From Labrys okinawensis (GTDB taxonomy: Bacteria; Pseudomonadota; Alphaproteobacteria; Rhizobiales; Labraceae): DNA of 64,000 bases. Positions 27,611 to 35,348 of the stretch are shown here, in pieces (within the stretch, counting starts at the first letter, position 1; the number at the start of each line of letters is the position of its first letter). Made by a program: the position numbers and the translations under genes. The notes beneath the pieces are model-generated. The model searched no databases, was not told the origin of the DNA, and saw nothing but the letters and a program-made list of their open reading frames with translations. Location: contig NZ_PUEJ01000006.1 in assembly GCF_002982075.1 (NCBI RefSeq), positions 186,001 to 250,000 on the forward strand, written 5' to 3'.

Positions 27611-28774
27611 TCAGCGCCCCTCATGCGGGCGCAGCATCTGCCGGGCGATGATCAGGCGCTGGATCTCGCTGGTGCCGTCCCAGATGCGCTCGACGCGCGC
27701 ATCCTTCCACCAGCCGGCGATCGGCAGGGTGTCCATCAGGCCCATGCCGCCGAAGGTCTGGATGGCCCGATCCGTCAGCTTGCCCAGCATCTCCGAGGCC
27801 GCCAGCTTGGCCATGGCGAAATCGGCGTCGGTCGCCTTGCCCTGGTCGAGCAGCCAGGCGGCCCGGAGCGTCAGGAGATCGGCCGCCTCCAGCTCCACCG
27901 CGAGGTCGGCGAGCGGGAAGGAGATGCCCTGGAACTGCGAGATCGACTGGCCGAACTGCTTGCGCTGGCCGGCCCAGGCCAGGGTCTCGTCCATCACCCG
28001 GCGCGCCCGGCCGACGGCGGTGGCGGCCACGGTGAGGCGGGTGGCGCCCAGCCATTCGCTCATCAGGTCGAAGCCCTTGCCTTCCTCCCCGAGAAGCTGG
28101 TCGGCCGGGATGACGCAGTTGTCGAAATAGAGCTCGCAATTATGGTAGCCGCGATGCGACAGCGCATGCGGGCCGGGGCGCACGGTCAGGCCGGGCGTGT
28201 CCTTGTCGACCAGGAAGCCGGAGATCTGGTTGCGCGGGCCGCGCTTGGTTTCCTCCGTGCCGGTGACGGCGAACAGGATGATGAAATCGGCCTTGTCGGC
28301 ATGGCTGATGAAGTGCTTCTGGCCGTTGATGACATAGCTGTCACCCTTGCGGACGGCCTTGGTCTTCATCGAACGCACATCGGAACCGGCGCCCGGCTCG
28401 GTCATGGCCAGGCAGTCGACGCGCTCACCGCGGATCGCGGGCAGCAGCCAGCGCTCGCGCTGGGCGCCCCGGCAGCCCTGGAGGATGTTCGAGGGGCGGG
28501 CCACCACCATCTGCAGGCCGTAATTGGCCCGGCCGAGTTCGCGCTCCAGCAAGGCGATGCCGACGGCATCGAGACCGCCGCCGCCCAGTTCCACCGGCAT
28601 GTTGGCGGCGTAGAGCCCCAGCTCCATCGCCTTCTTCCTGATCTCGGCGGCGAGGTCGTCGGGCACCTCATCGGTGCGCTCGACCAGCGCTTCATGCGGA
28701 TAGAGCTCCTCCTCGACGAAACGGCGCACCGTTTCGACCAGCATGTCCTGCTCTTCGGTCAATGCGAACTGCAT
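27611..28774 (-). CDS. acyl-CoA dehydrogenase family protein
   Basis: This 387-residue FAD enzyme has the full acyl-CoA dehydrogenase layout: N-terminal helical domain, middle beta domain with CLAMTEPGAGSDVRSMKTKA and GQKHFISHADKAD, and C-terminal helices with FGQSISQFQGISFPLADLA and the ending RIWDGTSEIQRLIIARQ. It oxidises an acyl-CoA to the enoyl-CoA. It resembles CaiA-type enzymes and lies in the same minus-strand run as the CaiD-like hydratase and the CoA synthetase, so a common pathway is plausible. The start at 28774 follows an AGGGGGAAAC ribosome site. Confidence 0.9.
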   Translation of the reverse strand: MQFALTEEQDMLVETVRRFVEEELYPHEALVERTDEVPDDLAAEIRKKAMELGLYAANMPVELGGGGLDAVGIALLERELGRANYGLQMVVARPSNILQGCRGAQRERWLLPAIRGERVDCLAMTEPGAGSDVRSMKTKAVRKGDSYVINGQKHFISHADKADFIILFAVTGTEETKRGPRNQISGFLVDKDTPGLTVRPGPHALSHRGYHNCELYFDNCVIPADQLLGEEGKGFDLMSEWLGATRLTVAATAVGRARRVMDETLAWAGQRKQFGQSISQFQGISFPLADLAVELEAADLLTLRAAWLLDQGKATDADFAMAKLAASEMLGKLTDRAIQTFGGMGLMDTLPIAGWWKDARVERIWDGTSEIQRLIIARQMLRPHEGR

Positions 28775-28789
28775 CGGCGTTTCCCCCTG

Positions 28790-28889
28790 GAGCAAAGCGC
28801 GTTCAGACGGAAACACGCTTTGCTCACACTGTTTGGTTCGACGCGTCTTTGCGATTCTTGGCGATTCCACCAAATCGCAAAACGCTATA
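28790..28889. repeat. repeat family C, copy 2
   Basis: This copy shows GAGCAAAGCGCGTTC with its inverted partner CACGCTTTGCTC, then TTTGCGATT with AATCGCAAA. It lies upstream of the acyl-CoA dehydrogenase; the adjoining bases to 28999 hold no gene. Confidence 0.85.
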
Positions 28890-28999
28890 ATCGAGCGGAA
28901 TTCGATCCGCGCCGATTGAACGGCGCTCGAAACTTCCAGCAGATGAAGGCGTCATTTCTAGTCTTTTCATGGCGCCCTTCATGCCGATCGCGACATGGA

Positions 29000-30592
29000 T
29001 CAGGCGTATTGCGACGCGTCCATCTCGATGATCGTAGTCACGGGCGCGCTCGCGGCCGCGAGCAGGGACTCCTTGACCTCGCCGAGGGAGCGGGCCGCGA
29101 CATGTTTGGCGCCGAAGGCCTTGGCGGCGGCGCTGAAATCGGTCGCCTGCAGGCGCACGCCGAGGGGGGCGATCTGATTGCGGACCATATATTCCTCGAT
29201 CTCGCCGTAGCGCTGGTCGTTCCAGAGCAGCACGATGATCGGGGCGCCGGCGTCGGCCGCGCTGGCAAGCTCGGGCAAGGTGAACTGGAAGCCGCCATCG
29301 CCGATGATGCAGACCACCGGCACCTTAGGACGGCCGACTTTGGCGCCGACGGCGGCGGGCAGGGCGTAGCCGAGCGTGCCGAAGCCGGTGGCCGCGCTCA
29401 TCCAGCGCCGGGCGGCGGGCGGCTCGGCCATGAAGTTGCCGCCATAGCTGGCCGCGGTGGAATCGGCCGCGACGACGGCGTCGGGCAGCACCTGCCAGAT
29501 CGCGTCGAGCAGCGGGCGATGCCGGACATAGCGGGGATCGGCTCCGTCGAGACGCGCGGCCTGCAGTTGCCGGGCATAGGCGGCACCTCCCTCGATCGCC
29601 TTCACCAGTGGCGCCAGGGCGGCGGCGAAGAGGCCGGCATCGCCCACCACCGGCAGGGTTGGGCGGGCATTGCGATGCAGCTGGCGCGGATCGATGTCGA
29701 CGCGGATCACCACGCCGTTGAGCTTCAGCCCATCGAGCTCGTACCAGAATTCGGTTTCGCCGAGTTCGGTGCCGAGCGCCAGCACGAGATCGGCCTCGCC
29801 GATCGCCCGATGCAGCGAGGGGGTGAGCATGCAGCCGCCGGCCAGCAGCGGATGTGCGGCCGGGAGGATACCCTTGGCATTGGCGGTGAGCAGCGTAGCG
29901 GCTCCCAGCTTCTCGATCAGTTCGCGAACGGCATCGGCGCCGGCAACCGCGCCGCCGCCGGCGATCACCAGCGGCTTCCTCGCCTTGGCGATCAGGGTGG
30001 CGGCCGCTTCGACGTCGTCGGCGCGCGGCATCGGCGGCCCGGCTGGCTTGCGCATGCTGGTGACGGGTCCCGGAAAGGGCTCGGACAAAAGATCGATCGG
30101 GATCTCGATCAGCACCGGGCCGGGGCGCGAGGAGGACAGGAAGGCGAAGGCCTCGTCGAAGGCGGGAACGAGCTGGTCGACGGTCCAGATCGTCAGGGCG
30201 AGGGCGGATACTTCGCGGCCGACGACGGACTGTCCGCGCAATTCGTGGAGGCGCCCCTCGCCGCGGCCGAGGGTCTGCCGCGGATTGAGCGTGGTGATCA
30301 CCAGCATCGGGATGCTGTCGGCCAGGGCCTGTCCCATGGCGGTGGCGATGTTGAGAAGGCCCGGGCCGGTGACGATGAAGCAGGCGGCAGGCTTGCCGGT
30401 CGCACGGGCATAGCCGTCCGCCATGAAGCCGGCGCCCTGCTCATGGCGCGGCGTGACATGGGTGAGCCCTGAACCCGGAATGCCGCGATAGAGCTCGACC
30501 GTATGCACGCCGGGAATGCCGAACACCGTATCGATACCGCGTTCGACCAGCAATTGCGGAATGAGCGTGCCGAGATGAGGATGATCGGCCAT
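29000..30592 (-). CDS. aruI: thiamine-diphosphate enzyme resembling 5-guanidino-2-oxopentanoate decarboxylase
   Basis: This 530-residue TPP enzyme of the acetolactate-synthase type shares a distinctive block with AruI of Pseudomonas: GIPGVHTVELYRG, HVTPRHEQGAGFMADGYAR and ADSIPMLVI. AruI decarboxylates 2-ketoarginine to 4-guanidinobutyraldehyde. The catalytic glutamate is E51 (RHEQG), and the TPP motif GDGGFQF runs on to WNDQRYG near residues 431-459. The next gene upstream is an AruH-like aminotransferase, which strengthens the assignment. The start at 30592 follows GGGGAAACC. Acetolactate synthase is the main alternative. Confidence 0.78.
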   Translation of the reverse strand: MADHPHLGTLIPQLLVERGIDTVFGIPGVHTVELYRGIPGSGLTHVTPRHEQGAGFMADGYARATGKPAACFIVTGPGLLNIATAMGQALADSIPMLVITTLNPRQTLGRGEGRLHELRGQSVVGREVSALALTIWTVDQLVPAFDEAFAFLSSSRPGPVLIEIPIDLLSEPFPGPVTSMRKPAGPPMPRADDVEAAATLIAKARKPLVIAGGGAVAGADAVRELIEKLGAATLLTANAKGILPAAHPLLAGGCMLTPSLHRAIGEADLVLALGTELGETEFWYELDGLKLNGVVIRVDIDPRQLHRNARPTLPVVGDAGLFAAALAPLVKAIEGGAAYARQLQAARLDGADPRYVRHRPLLDAIWQVLPDAVVAADSTAASYGGNFMAEPPAARRWMSAATGFGTLGYALPAAVGAKVGRPKVPVVCIIGDGGFQFTLPELASAADAGAPIIVLLWNDQRYGEIEEYMVRNQIAPLGVRLQATDFSAAAKAFGAKHVAARSLGEVKESLLAAASAPVTTIIEMDASQYA

Positions 30593-30647
30593 GGTTTCCC
30601 CGGGAATGTGGTTTGTTATCGGATTGGCATAGTCTTGCCGAAAATAG

Positions 30648-30768
30648 TCCCTTCTCCCCTTGCGGGAGAAGGTCCCGGCAGGGGGATGAGGGTGACACGC
30701 CATATCCAGTTGGCATGTCACCCCTTATCCGTCCCTTCGGGACACCTTCTCCCACAGGGGGAGAAGGA
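30648..30768. repeat. repeat family E, copy 2
   Basis: The ends CCTTCTCCCCTTGCGGGAG and CTTCTCCCACAGGGGGAGAAGG are hairpins with GGGGGATGAGG and CCCCTTATCC words between. It separates the aminotransferase from the decarboxylase. Confidence 0.75.
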
Positions 30769-30778
30769 AAATCCTGCT

Positions 30779-31966
30779 TCAGGCCGCCTTGCCCTGGTTC
30801 AGCCGGATCGCCAGACGAACCATGCGGCTGGCGGCCTCGCGCAGTTGCGAAGCATCGGCGCTGAGGGCGACGCGCACGTGCCCCGCCGCCTGCTGACCGA
30901 AGGAAGCGCCGGGCATGACGGCCACCTTCTCCTCTTCGAGCAGACGCCAGGCAAAGGCCTCGCCGTCGATGCCGGTGCCGGAGACGTCCACCATGGCGAA
31001 CATGCCGCCTTCGGGCTTCGGGCAACGCAGGCCCGGCGCATTGGCGAGCATCTCGGGCAGGATCTCGGCCCGCACGCGGAAGCTCTCGGCGCTCTCGGCA
31101 CATTCGGCAAAGGTTTCGCTCAGGGCATAGGCCGCCATGTCCTGGATGAAGGGCTGGCCGCCGAACAGCATCATCTCCGACAGCGGCAGCAGGCGCTCGA
31201 TGAATTCCGTGGGGCCGACGCACCAGCCGGCCCGCATGCCCGGCAGCATGTGCGACTTGGAGAGCGAAGACACCACCACGGTGCGCTCGGCCCCCTCGGC
31301 CAGGTCGAAGGGCGAGGCGAAGGGCGCGCCATAGGACAGCATCTCATAGACCTCGTCCGAGACGATCCACAGATCGTGGCGGCGGCAGACGTCGACAATG
31401 GCGGCGATCTCGTCGCGCGACAGCGTGGCTCCGGTCGGGTTATGCGGGGAGTTGAGCAGCAGGACGCGCGAACGCGGCGTGATGCGGGCTTCCAGGTCTT
31501 CGGCGCGCAGATGGAAGCCATTGGCCGGGTCGAGCGGCACCAGCACGATGTCGGCCCCGCTGGCGCGGATCACGCCTTCATAGGTGGCATAGAGCGGATC
31601 GCCGACCAGGACCTCGTTACCGGCCTCGGCCAGGGCGGCGAGGGCGGCGTAGAGGGCGGTCTGGGTGCCGGGCATATAGGCGGTGTTGTCGGTGGTGATG
31701 CTGCGGCCGGTGCGCTTGGAATATTTGGCAGCGATCGCCTGAAGCACCGATGGCTCGCCACGCCCGCCGGAATAGCGGATGCGGCGTGCCTGAAGGCTGG
31801 CGATGGCGGCATCGATCAGCGCCTGCGGCGCCGGCGTATCGGGCTCTCCGATGGTGAGCTCGATGATCGGCTCGCCGGCGGCGACACGGCGGCGCGACTC
31901 GAAATGCACGGCCCATTTCGCCGCACCCAAATCGGCCAAACGATCGGTCACGGAAGCAAAGCGCAC
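30779..31966 (-). CDS. aruH: PLP aminotransferase resembling arginine:pyruvate transaminase
   Basis: This 395-residue fold-type I aminotransferase has the PLP lysine K237 in SSLSKSHMLPGMRAGW, LNSPHNPTGA for substrate carboxylate binding and SDEVYEML for the PLP ring. The SKSH motif and FGGQPFIQDMAAYAL follow AruH, which transfers the amino group of arginine to pyruvate. The downstream gene is AruI-like, so the two could convert arginine to guanidinobutyraldehyde. The start is GTG (31966), with AGGAG eight bases before it. Other aspartate-type aminotransferases are possible. Confidence 0.78.
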   Translation of the reverse strand: MRFASVTDRLADLGAAKWAVHFESRRRVAAGEPIIELTIGEPDTPAPQALIDAAIASLQARRIRYSGGRGEPSVLQAIAAKYSKRTGRSITTDNTAYMPGTQTALYAALAALAEAGNEVLVGDPLYATYEGVIRASGADIVLVPLDPANGFHLRAEDLEARITPRSRVLLLNSPHNPTGATLSRDEIAAIVDVCRRHDLWIVSDEVYEMLSYGAPFASPFDLAEGAERTVVVSSLSKSHMLPGMRAGWCVGPTEFIERLLPLSEMMLFGGQPFIQDMAAYALSETFAECAESAESFRVRAEILPEMLANAPGLRCPKPEGGMFAMVDVSGTGIDGEAFAWRLLEEEKVAVMPGASFGQQAAGHVRVALSADASQLREAASRMVRLAIRLNQGKAA

Positions 31967-32112
31967 GGTACACTCCTAAGAACTGGCCCCCGGGATACGG
32001 ATCTCCTGGAGGAGACGCATCAAGGCCCGCCGAAGCTCGGCGGCCGACACCAAATGACAGGCGCAAGCCGATACCATGGCGCGCGATCCGGCGTAACCCC
32101 CGCGACGTCTTG

Positions 32113-32192
32113 CCCCAAGGGCGGCAGAACCCAAGGGCGGCAGAACCCAAGGGCGGCAGAACCCAAGGGCGGCAGAACCCAAGGGCGGCAGA
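32113..32192. repeat. five tandem copies of a 16-base unit
   Basis: The unit CCCAAGGGCGGCAGAA repeats five times at an exact spacing of 16 bases (AAGGG at 32117, 32133, 32149, 32165, 32181). There are no spacers, so it is not CRISPR. It lies in the gene-free interval between the aminotransferase start and the NAD-kinase-like gene. Confidence 0.95.
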
Positions 32193-32228
32193 TTGCGAAT
32201 GTCCGTCCTGCCGGTATGGCGCCGGATA

Positions 32229-32310
32229 GGTGTGCCGATCTCCAGATCGGCATTCTCGAAACACGACATTTGTCAATCTGGCAGATGCCGATCTGGAGAT
32301 CGGCACACCT
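32229..32310. repeat. repeat family G, copy 2
   Basis: GGTGTGCCGATCTCCAGAT and its exact complement ATCTGGAGATCGGCACACC bound an 82-base element with a shorter inner inverted repeat. It lies just after the stop of the NAD-kinase-like gene and may end its transcription. Confidence 0.8.
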
Positions 32311-32319
32311 GTCGCCTCC

Positions 32320-33210
32320 TCACGGCACGGCCAGCCTCAGCCGTCTTGCCGACGGCGCGATCTCCACACGGCGGCCCCAGTCGAAGGCGAGGCGGTCGCT
32401 TTCGATGCCGTCGGCGAAAATGGTGCCGCCGTCCATTTCGGAGGTCACGACGACAGGCGTCTCCTCCACCAGCCCCCGTACCAGCTCGGCGCCGGTGGTG
32501 GGGCTCGGCCAGGCCTCGCGCACCAGGAAGCCGAGGCGCGGCTGCACCGACGAGAGGTCCAGGCTGGCATGGGTGGCCTTGAGGATCGAGGCGGCCCAGC
32601 CGGTCGCACCGGTCCCAGTGGCGACGATCAGGCCCGAGGAGGACTGGCGCTCACTCTGCCCTCCCGATGAAAGCGTGTAGCGCGCCGACTGGTGGCTGGC
32701 ATGGCCGACGAAGATCTCGTTGAGGGCCAGCAGGCGCTCGCCCTGATCGAGGCGCGCCTCCGCCATCACCCGCTCCTCGATACGGATGCTGCCCTTCACG
32801 GCGTCCCGCAAGGCGTCACCGGCATCCTCCACCCCGAACCGCACCAGGGCGCCGGCGTTCAGTCCCGGAAACGGATCGATGCCTATGACGACCTGGCCAT
32901 CGAGATATTTGGCGACATTGGCGACCAGCCCGTCCTGGCCGACCGCCAGCACGACATCCTCGGGGCCGAAGACGAAGCGTTCGACATCGGCCCGCAGAAT
33001 GGTGGCCTGGCGCCAGTCCGCCGGGATGGCGGTCCGTATGCGCTGCAGCGCCTCGGTGAAACGCCGGTGTGTGTCCTCCACCGCCTCCAGCGTCAGGCCC
33101 TTGCGCTCCAGCACGAAGCGCGCCGCGGCGGCGCTGGTGTAGCTTGCCCGGATGCGATCGAGATCGGTCTCGCGCCGGACCAGGATGACGCGGGGAGCGA
33201 GAAGGGACAT
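32320..33210 (-). CDS. divergent NAD-kinase-like protein
   Basis: This 296-residue protein resembles the NAD kinase family in its C-terminal beta-sandwich region (NEIFVGHASHQSARYTL, SSGLIVATGTGATGW) and in the central block GQDGLVANVAKYLDGQVVIGIDP. The usual catalytic GGDG is changed to GQDG, so kinase activity is uncertain. The N-terminal 100 residues are not the normal NadK start. It is downstream of the SPFH gene and close to an NrtR-like regulator. A housekeeping NAD kinase is expected elsewhere in the genome. Confidence 0.7.
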   Translation of the reverse strand: MSLLAPRVILVRRETDLDRIRASYTSAAAARFVLERKGLTLEAVEDTHRRFTEALQRIRTAIPADWRQATILRADVERFVFGPEDVVLAVGQDGLVANVAKYLDGQVVIGIDPFPGLNAGALVRFGVEDAGDALRDAVKGSIRIEERVMAEARLDQGERLLALNEIFVGHASHQSARYTLSSGGQSERQSSSGLIVATGTGATGWAASILKATHASLDLSSVQPRLGFLVREAWPSPTTGAELVRGLVEETPVVVTSEMDGGTIFADGIESDRLAFDWGRRVEIAPSARRLRLAVP

Positions 33211-33225
33211 GGCGGGCTCCTAAGT

Positions 33226-33410
33226 GGAGTGTCGATCTCTAGAGCAAAGCGCGTTCAAGCGTGAACGCTTATTTGCTCTAACTCATTGTTCTGACGTGTC
33301 TTTGCGATTCTAGGTGACTCCGTCTAATCGCAAAACGCTATAGATCGACATCTTGAAAACGAGGCGCTTGCCGGCAGGGCGACGATGTCGACCTGAAGGT
33401 CGACGCTCCT
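33226..33410. repeat. repeat family G, copy 3, split by a family C insertion
   Basis: The left end GGAGTGTCGATCTCT (33226-33240) and right end GTCGACCTGAAGGTCGACGCTCC (in parts, to 33410) match family G. A complete family C element begins at 33242 and ends at 33342, directly inside the G element. The order shows that the C element arrived second. Confidence 0.7.
33242..33342. repeat. repeat family C, copy 3 (nested)
   Basis: GAGCAAA with TTTGCTC and GCGTTCA with TGAACGC form the first hairpin; TTTGCGATT with AATCGCAAA forms the second. It is the best-preserved copy in the window and is inserted in a family G element. Confidence 0.88.
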
Positions 33411-33419
33411 GGTACGACA

Positions 33420-34475
33420 TTACCCCACCTGCTTCTCGCCCTTGGCCAGGGCTGCGCCGAGCACGGTGCCGAGTTGGGCCAGCACGTCGGGGCCGAGATT
33501 GAGCGTGCCGACCTTGGCGTTGGCGAAGGCTTCCTTCAGGGCCTCCGCCACCGGGATCAGCACCGGCAGGGTGTTGGCGATCTCGGCGCGGACGCGCTCG
33601 CCGGCGAGCCTGGCCTCGTCCAGCCGTCGGATCGCCTCGGCTTCCGCCTCCGAGGCGACGCCGCGCGTGACGGCCTGGCTGCGGGCCGTCAACTCCCGGG
33701 CCGTGGCCTCGCCTTCGGCCGCCACCAGGTTCTTGTCTGCGGCCGTGCGCGCCTGGGCGAGCTCATTCTCGCGCTCGCGCTCGAACAGCCGGCCCCGCTC
33801 CTCCTCCAGCCGGATCTTCGCCTTGGTTTCGTTCTCTGCGATCGCCGCTTCCTTCTCGACCGCGGCGGCCCGGCGGGCGAAGGTCGCCTCGTCGGCGGCC
33901 TGCTGCAGCTTCTCGGCCGTCGGCTGGCGCAGGGCCCGCACCAGTTCCGGCGAGGGCGTGAGGTCGGACAGGTGAATGCCGGTGAGGGCAACGCCGATGG
34001 CCGCCAGCGATCCGGTGGCGGCGAGATCCCGCTCCACTTCGGACAGCAGGGCGCCGACGCCCTCGGCCAGCACGGCGCCTATGCTGCGGGCGGAGAGAAA
34101 GCGCTCGACCGCCGTCTTCACCAGTCCGTCGATCAGGCTCTCGACCTGGGTTACCGGATCGGCACGATAGGAGCCGGTGCGCAGGTCGACGGAGAAGTCG
34201 ATGCGTTCGGCCAGCAAGGCGGGCTCCTGGGCGCGCCAGCTTGCCAGTCCCTGCACGCTCACCGTCTGGAAATCGGCAGTGCGCCCGGTGACGGCGACGA
34301 TGTGATTGCGATCATCGGCCGGCACCTCCACCAGCGAGGTGCTGCCCTGCGGCGAGAACCATACGGCCTGGCCCCTGCCCGACCGGGCGAGGCGGCCTCG
34401 CCTGTAGACGCCGAGGAAGGAGGAGGCCTCGACACGGGCGTGGCTGAAGAAGGGATAGCGGCGAATGGTGGCCAT
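33420..34475 (-). CDS. SPFH (band 7/flotillin-like) domain protein
   Basis: This 351-residue protein has an SPFH domain (about residues 20-200) followed by a long charged coiled coil rich in Ala, Glu and Arg (EKLQQAADEATFARRAAAVEKEAAIAENETKAKIRLEEERGRLF...), as in flotillins. There is no clear N-terminal membrane anchor. SPFH proteins form large oligomeric scaffolds at membranes. The NAD-kinase-like gene follows on the same strand, a pairing that suggests common function. The stop at 33420 lies after the G/C repeat pair. Confidence 0.85.
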   Translation of the reverse strand: MATIRRYPFFSHARVEASSFLGVYRRGRLARSGRGQAVWFSPQGSTSLVEVPADDRNHIVAVTGRTADFQTVSVQGLASWRAQEPALLAERIDFSVDLRTGSYRADPVTQVESLIDGLVKTAVERFLSARSIGAVLAEGVGALLSEVERDLAATGSLAAIGVALTGIHLSDLTPSPELVRALRQPTAEKLQQAADEATFARRAAAVEKEAAIAENETKAKIRLEEERGRLFERERENELAQARTAADKNLVAAEGEATARELTARSQAVTRGVASEAEAEAIRRLDEARLAGERVRAEIANTLPVLIPVAEALKEAFANAKVGTLNLGPDVLAQLGTVLGAALAKGEKQVG

Positions 34476-34519
34476 GGCTGGCTCCTGAGGTGATCGAGGT
34501 CGATAGAGTTCGTTTTAAG

Positions 34520-34562
34520 TCATTAAATTACAAAGTGCAAATTGTATTTTGTAATTTAATGA
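34520..34562. promoter_or_regulatory. AT-rich perfect inverted repeat with operator-like core
   Basis: TCATTAAATTACAAA (34520-34534) is perfectly repeated in inverse orientation at 34548-34562. The loop region contains CAAATTGTATTTTG (34538-34551), which recurs as CAAATTGCATTTTG at 35228-35241 upstream of the NrtR-like gene. It lies 45 bases before the SPFH start, in a stretch far richer in A+T than its surroundings. It may be an operator, a promoter or a terminator; operator is favoured by the second copy. Confidence 0.5.
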
Positions 34563-34636
34563 ACTGCCTTTTTCGTTGGTGCTGGAGCGCACATCGCCGG
34601 CGGATCCCGGCCCCGGCAGCGCCTCCGACAGCTCTG

Positions 34637-34738
34637 GAGCAAAGCGCACTCAAGCGTGAACGCTCATTTGCTCTAACTCGTTGTTCTGACGTACGTCCTT
34701 GCGATTCCCGGCGACTCCGTCCAGTCGCGAAATGCTCT
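34637..34738. repeat. repeat family C, copy 4
   Basis: This diverged copy has GAGCAAAGCGCACTCA with TGAACGCTCATTTGCTC and TTGCGATTC with AGTCGCGAA. It lies between the lipoprotein and the SPFH gene. Confidence 0.8.
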
Positions 34739-34802
34739 GCGCGCGAACGTGCAGGCGTCCGATCCGAGCCCCCCAGCTTCGGGAGATACTGCCGAGACAG
34801 GC

Positions 34803-35105
34803 CTATCGGTCGTACTTGGTTGGGTAGCTATGCTTGTTGCACCAGCGATAGGAACTATGGGTGGGCGTGACCATTGTGGAACAATAGACCCTGTCCGACC
34901 GGTCCATCTCTTCGAGGAAATTGCCGGACGAGGACGGTTGCTGCGGTTCCGGCCGGGGCGGTACCGGCAAGCGGGCGGCGGCTTCGTAATTGCCGGGGAT
35001 TCTCGGCACATGGGGGATGTAGGGCTTGCTGACGACCTCGGGGCGATGTTCGGCGCAGCCCGCGACGAGGACGACCAGCAAGGCTGACGACAGGAATGAA
35101 CGCAT
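34803..35105 (-). CDS. small lipoprotein, unknown function
   Basis: This 100-residue protein has a lipoprotein signal peptide (MRSFLSSALLVVLVAGC, lipobox LVAGC with C17). The mature part is proline-rich (HVPRIPG, LPVPPRPEPQQP) and ends in a segment with two cysteines (YCSTMVTP, YRWCNKHSYP) that could form a disulfide in the periplasm. No family is recognised. It is on the minus strand, opposite to the NrtR-like gene, and is preceded by AGGGAGATAT. Confidence 0.75.
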   Translation of the reverse strand: MRSFLSSALLVVLVAGCAEHRPEVVSKPYIPHVPRIPGNYEAAARLPVPPRPEPQQPSSSGNFLEEMDRSDRVYCSTMVTPTHSSYRWCNKHSYPTKYDR

Positions 35106-35227
35106 ATCTCCCTCCACTCCGGATTGGACGCCATTCCACGGTGGATCGCAGCGCCGGTCAGTTCCCGAGCGAACACGCAATGAGGGGAACGTATCCGTGA
35201 AAGCGTGTTTGCCACTCCATGAAATCA

Positions 35228-35241
35228 CAAATTGCATTTTG
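35228..35241. promoter_or_regulatory. second copy of the CAAATTGnATTTTG motif
   Basis: CAAATTGCATTTTG matches 13 of 14 bases of the motif inside the inverted repeat upstream of the SPFH gene. Both are partly palindromic (CAAA...TTTG). It stands about 110 bases before the NrtR-like gene and about 120 bases before the lipoprotein start on the other strand, a place where a divergent operator could act. Confidence 0.4.
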
Positions 35242-35348
35242 CGTCTTGCTCTTGCCCCGGCTTTCGGCTGTGCTATGGCGATCGGGTGGAATTGGCAGCG
35301 CAGGCGGGGAGCGCCCATGGACCCTGCCGTTGCTCCACACTTCAGCGA

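Noticed and set aside
23263..27651. Plus-strand open frame of 1462 codons
   Set aside because: It lies antisense to four well-supported genes and crosses repeats B and D; its composition is that of a shadow frame.
27356..30472. Plus-strand open frame of 1038 codons
   Set aside because: It is antisense to the acyl-CoA dehydrogenase and AruI-like genes and crosses repeat C; no recognisable protein.
32113..32192. Possible CRISPR array
   Set aside because: The 16-base units are directly adjacent without spacers, and there are no cas genes.
34490..34870. Plus-strand frame of 126 codons after the SPFH start
   Set aside because: It runs through the AT-rich palindrome and repeat C, and its composition is that of translated repeat.
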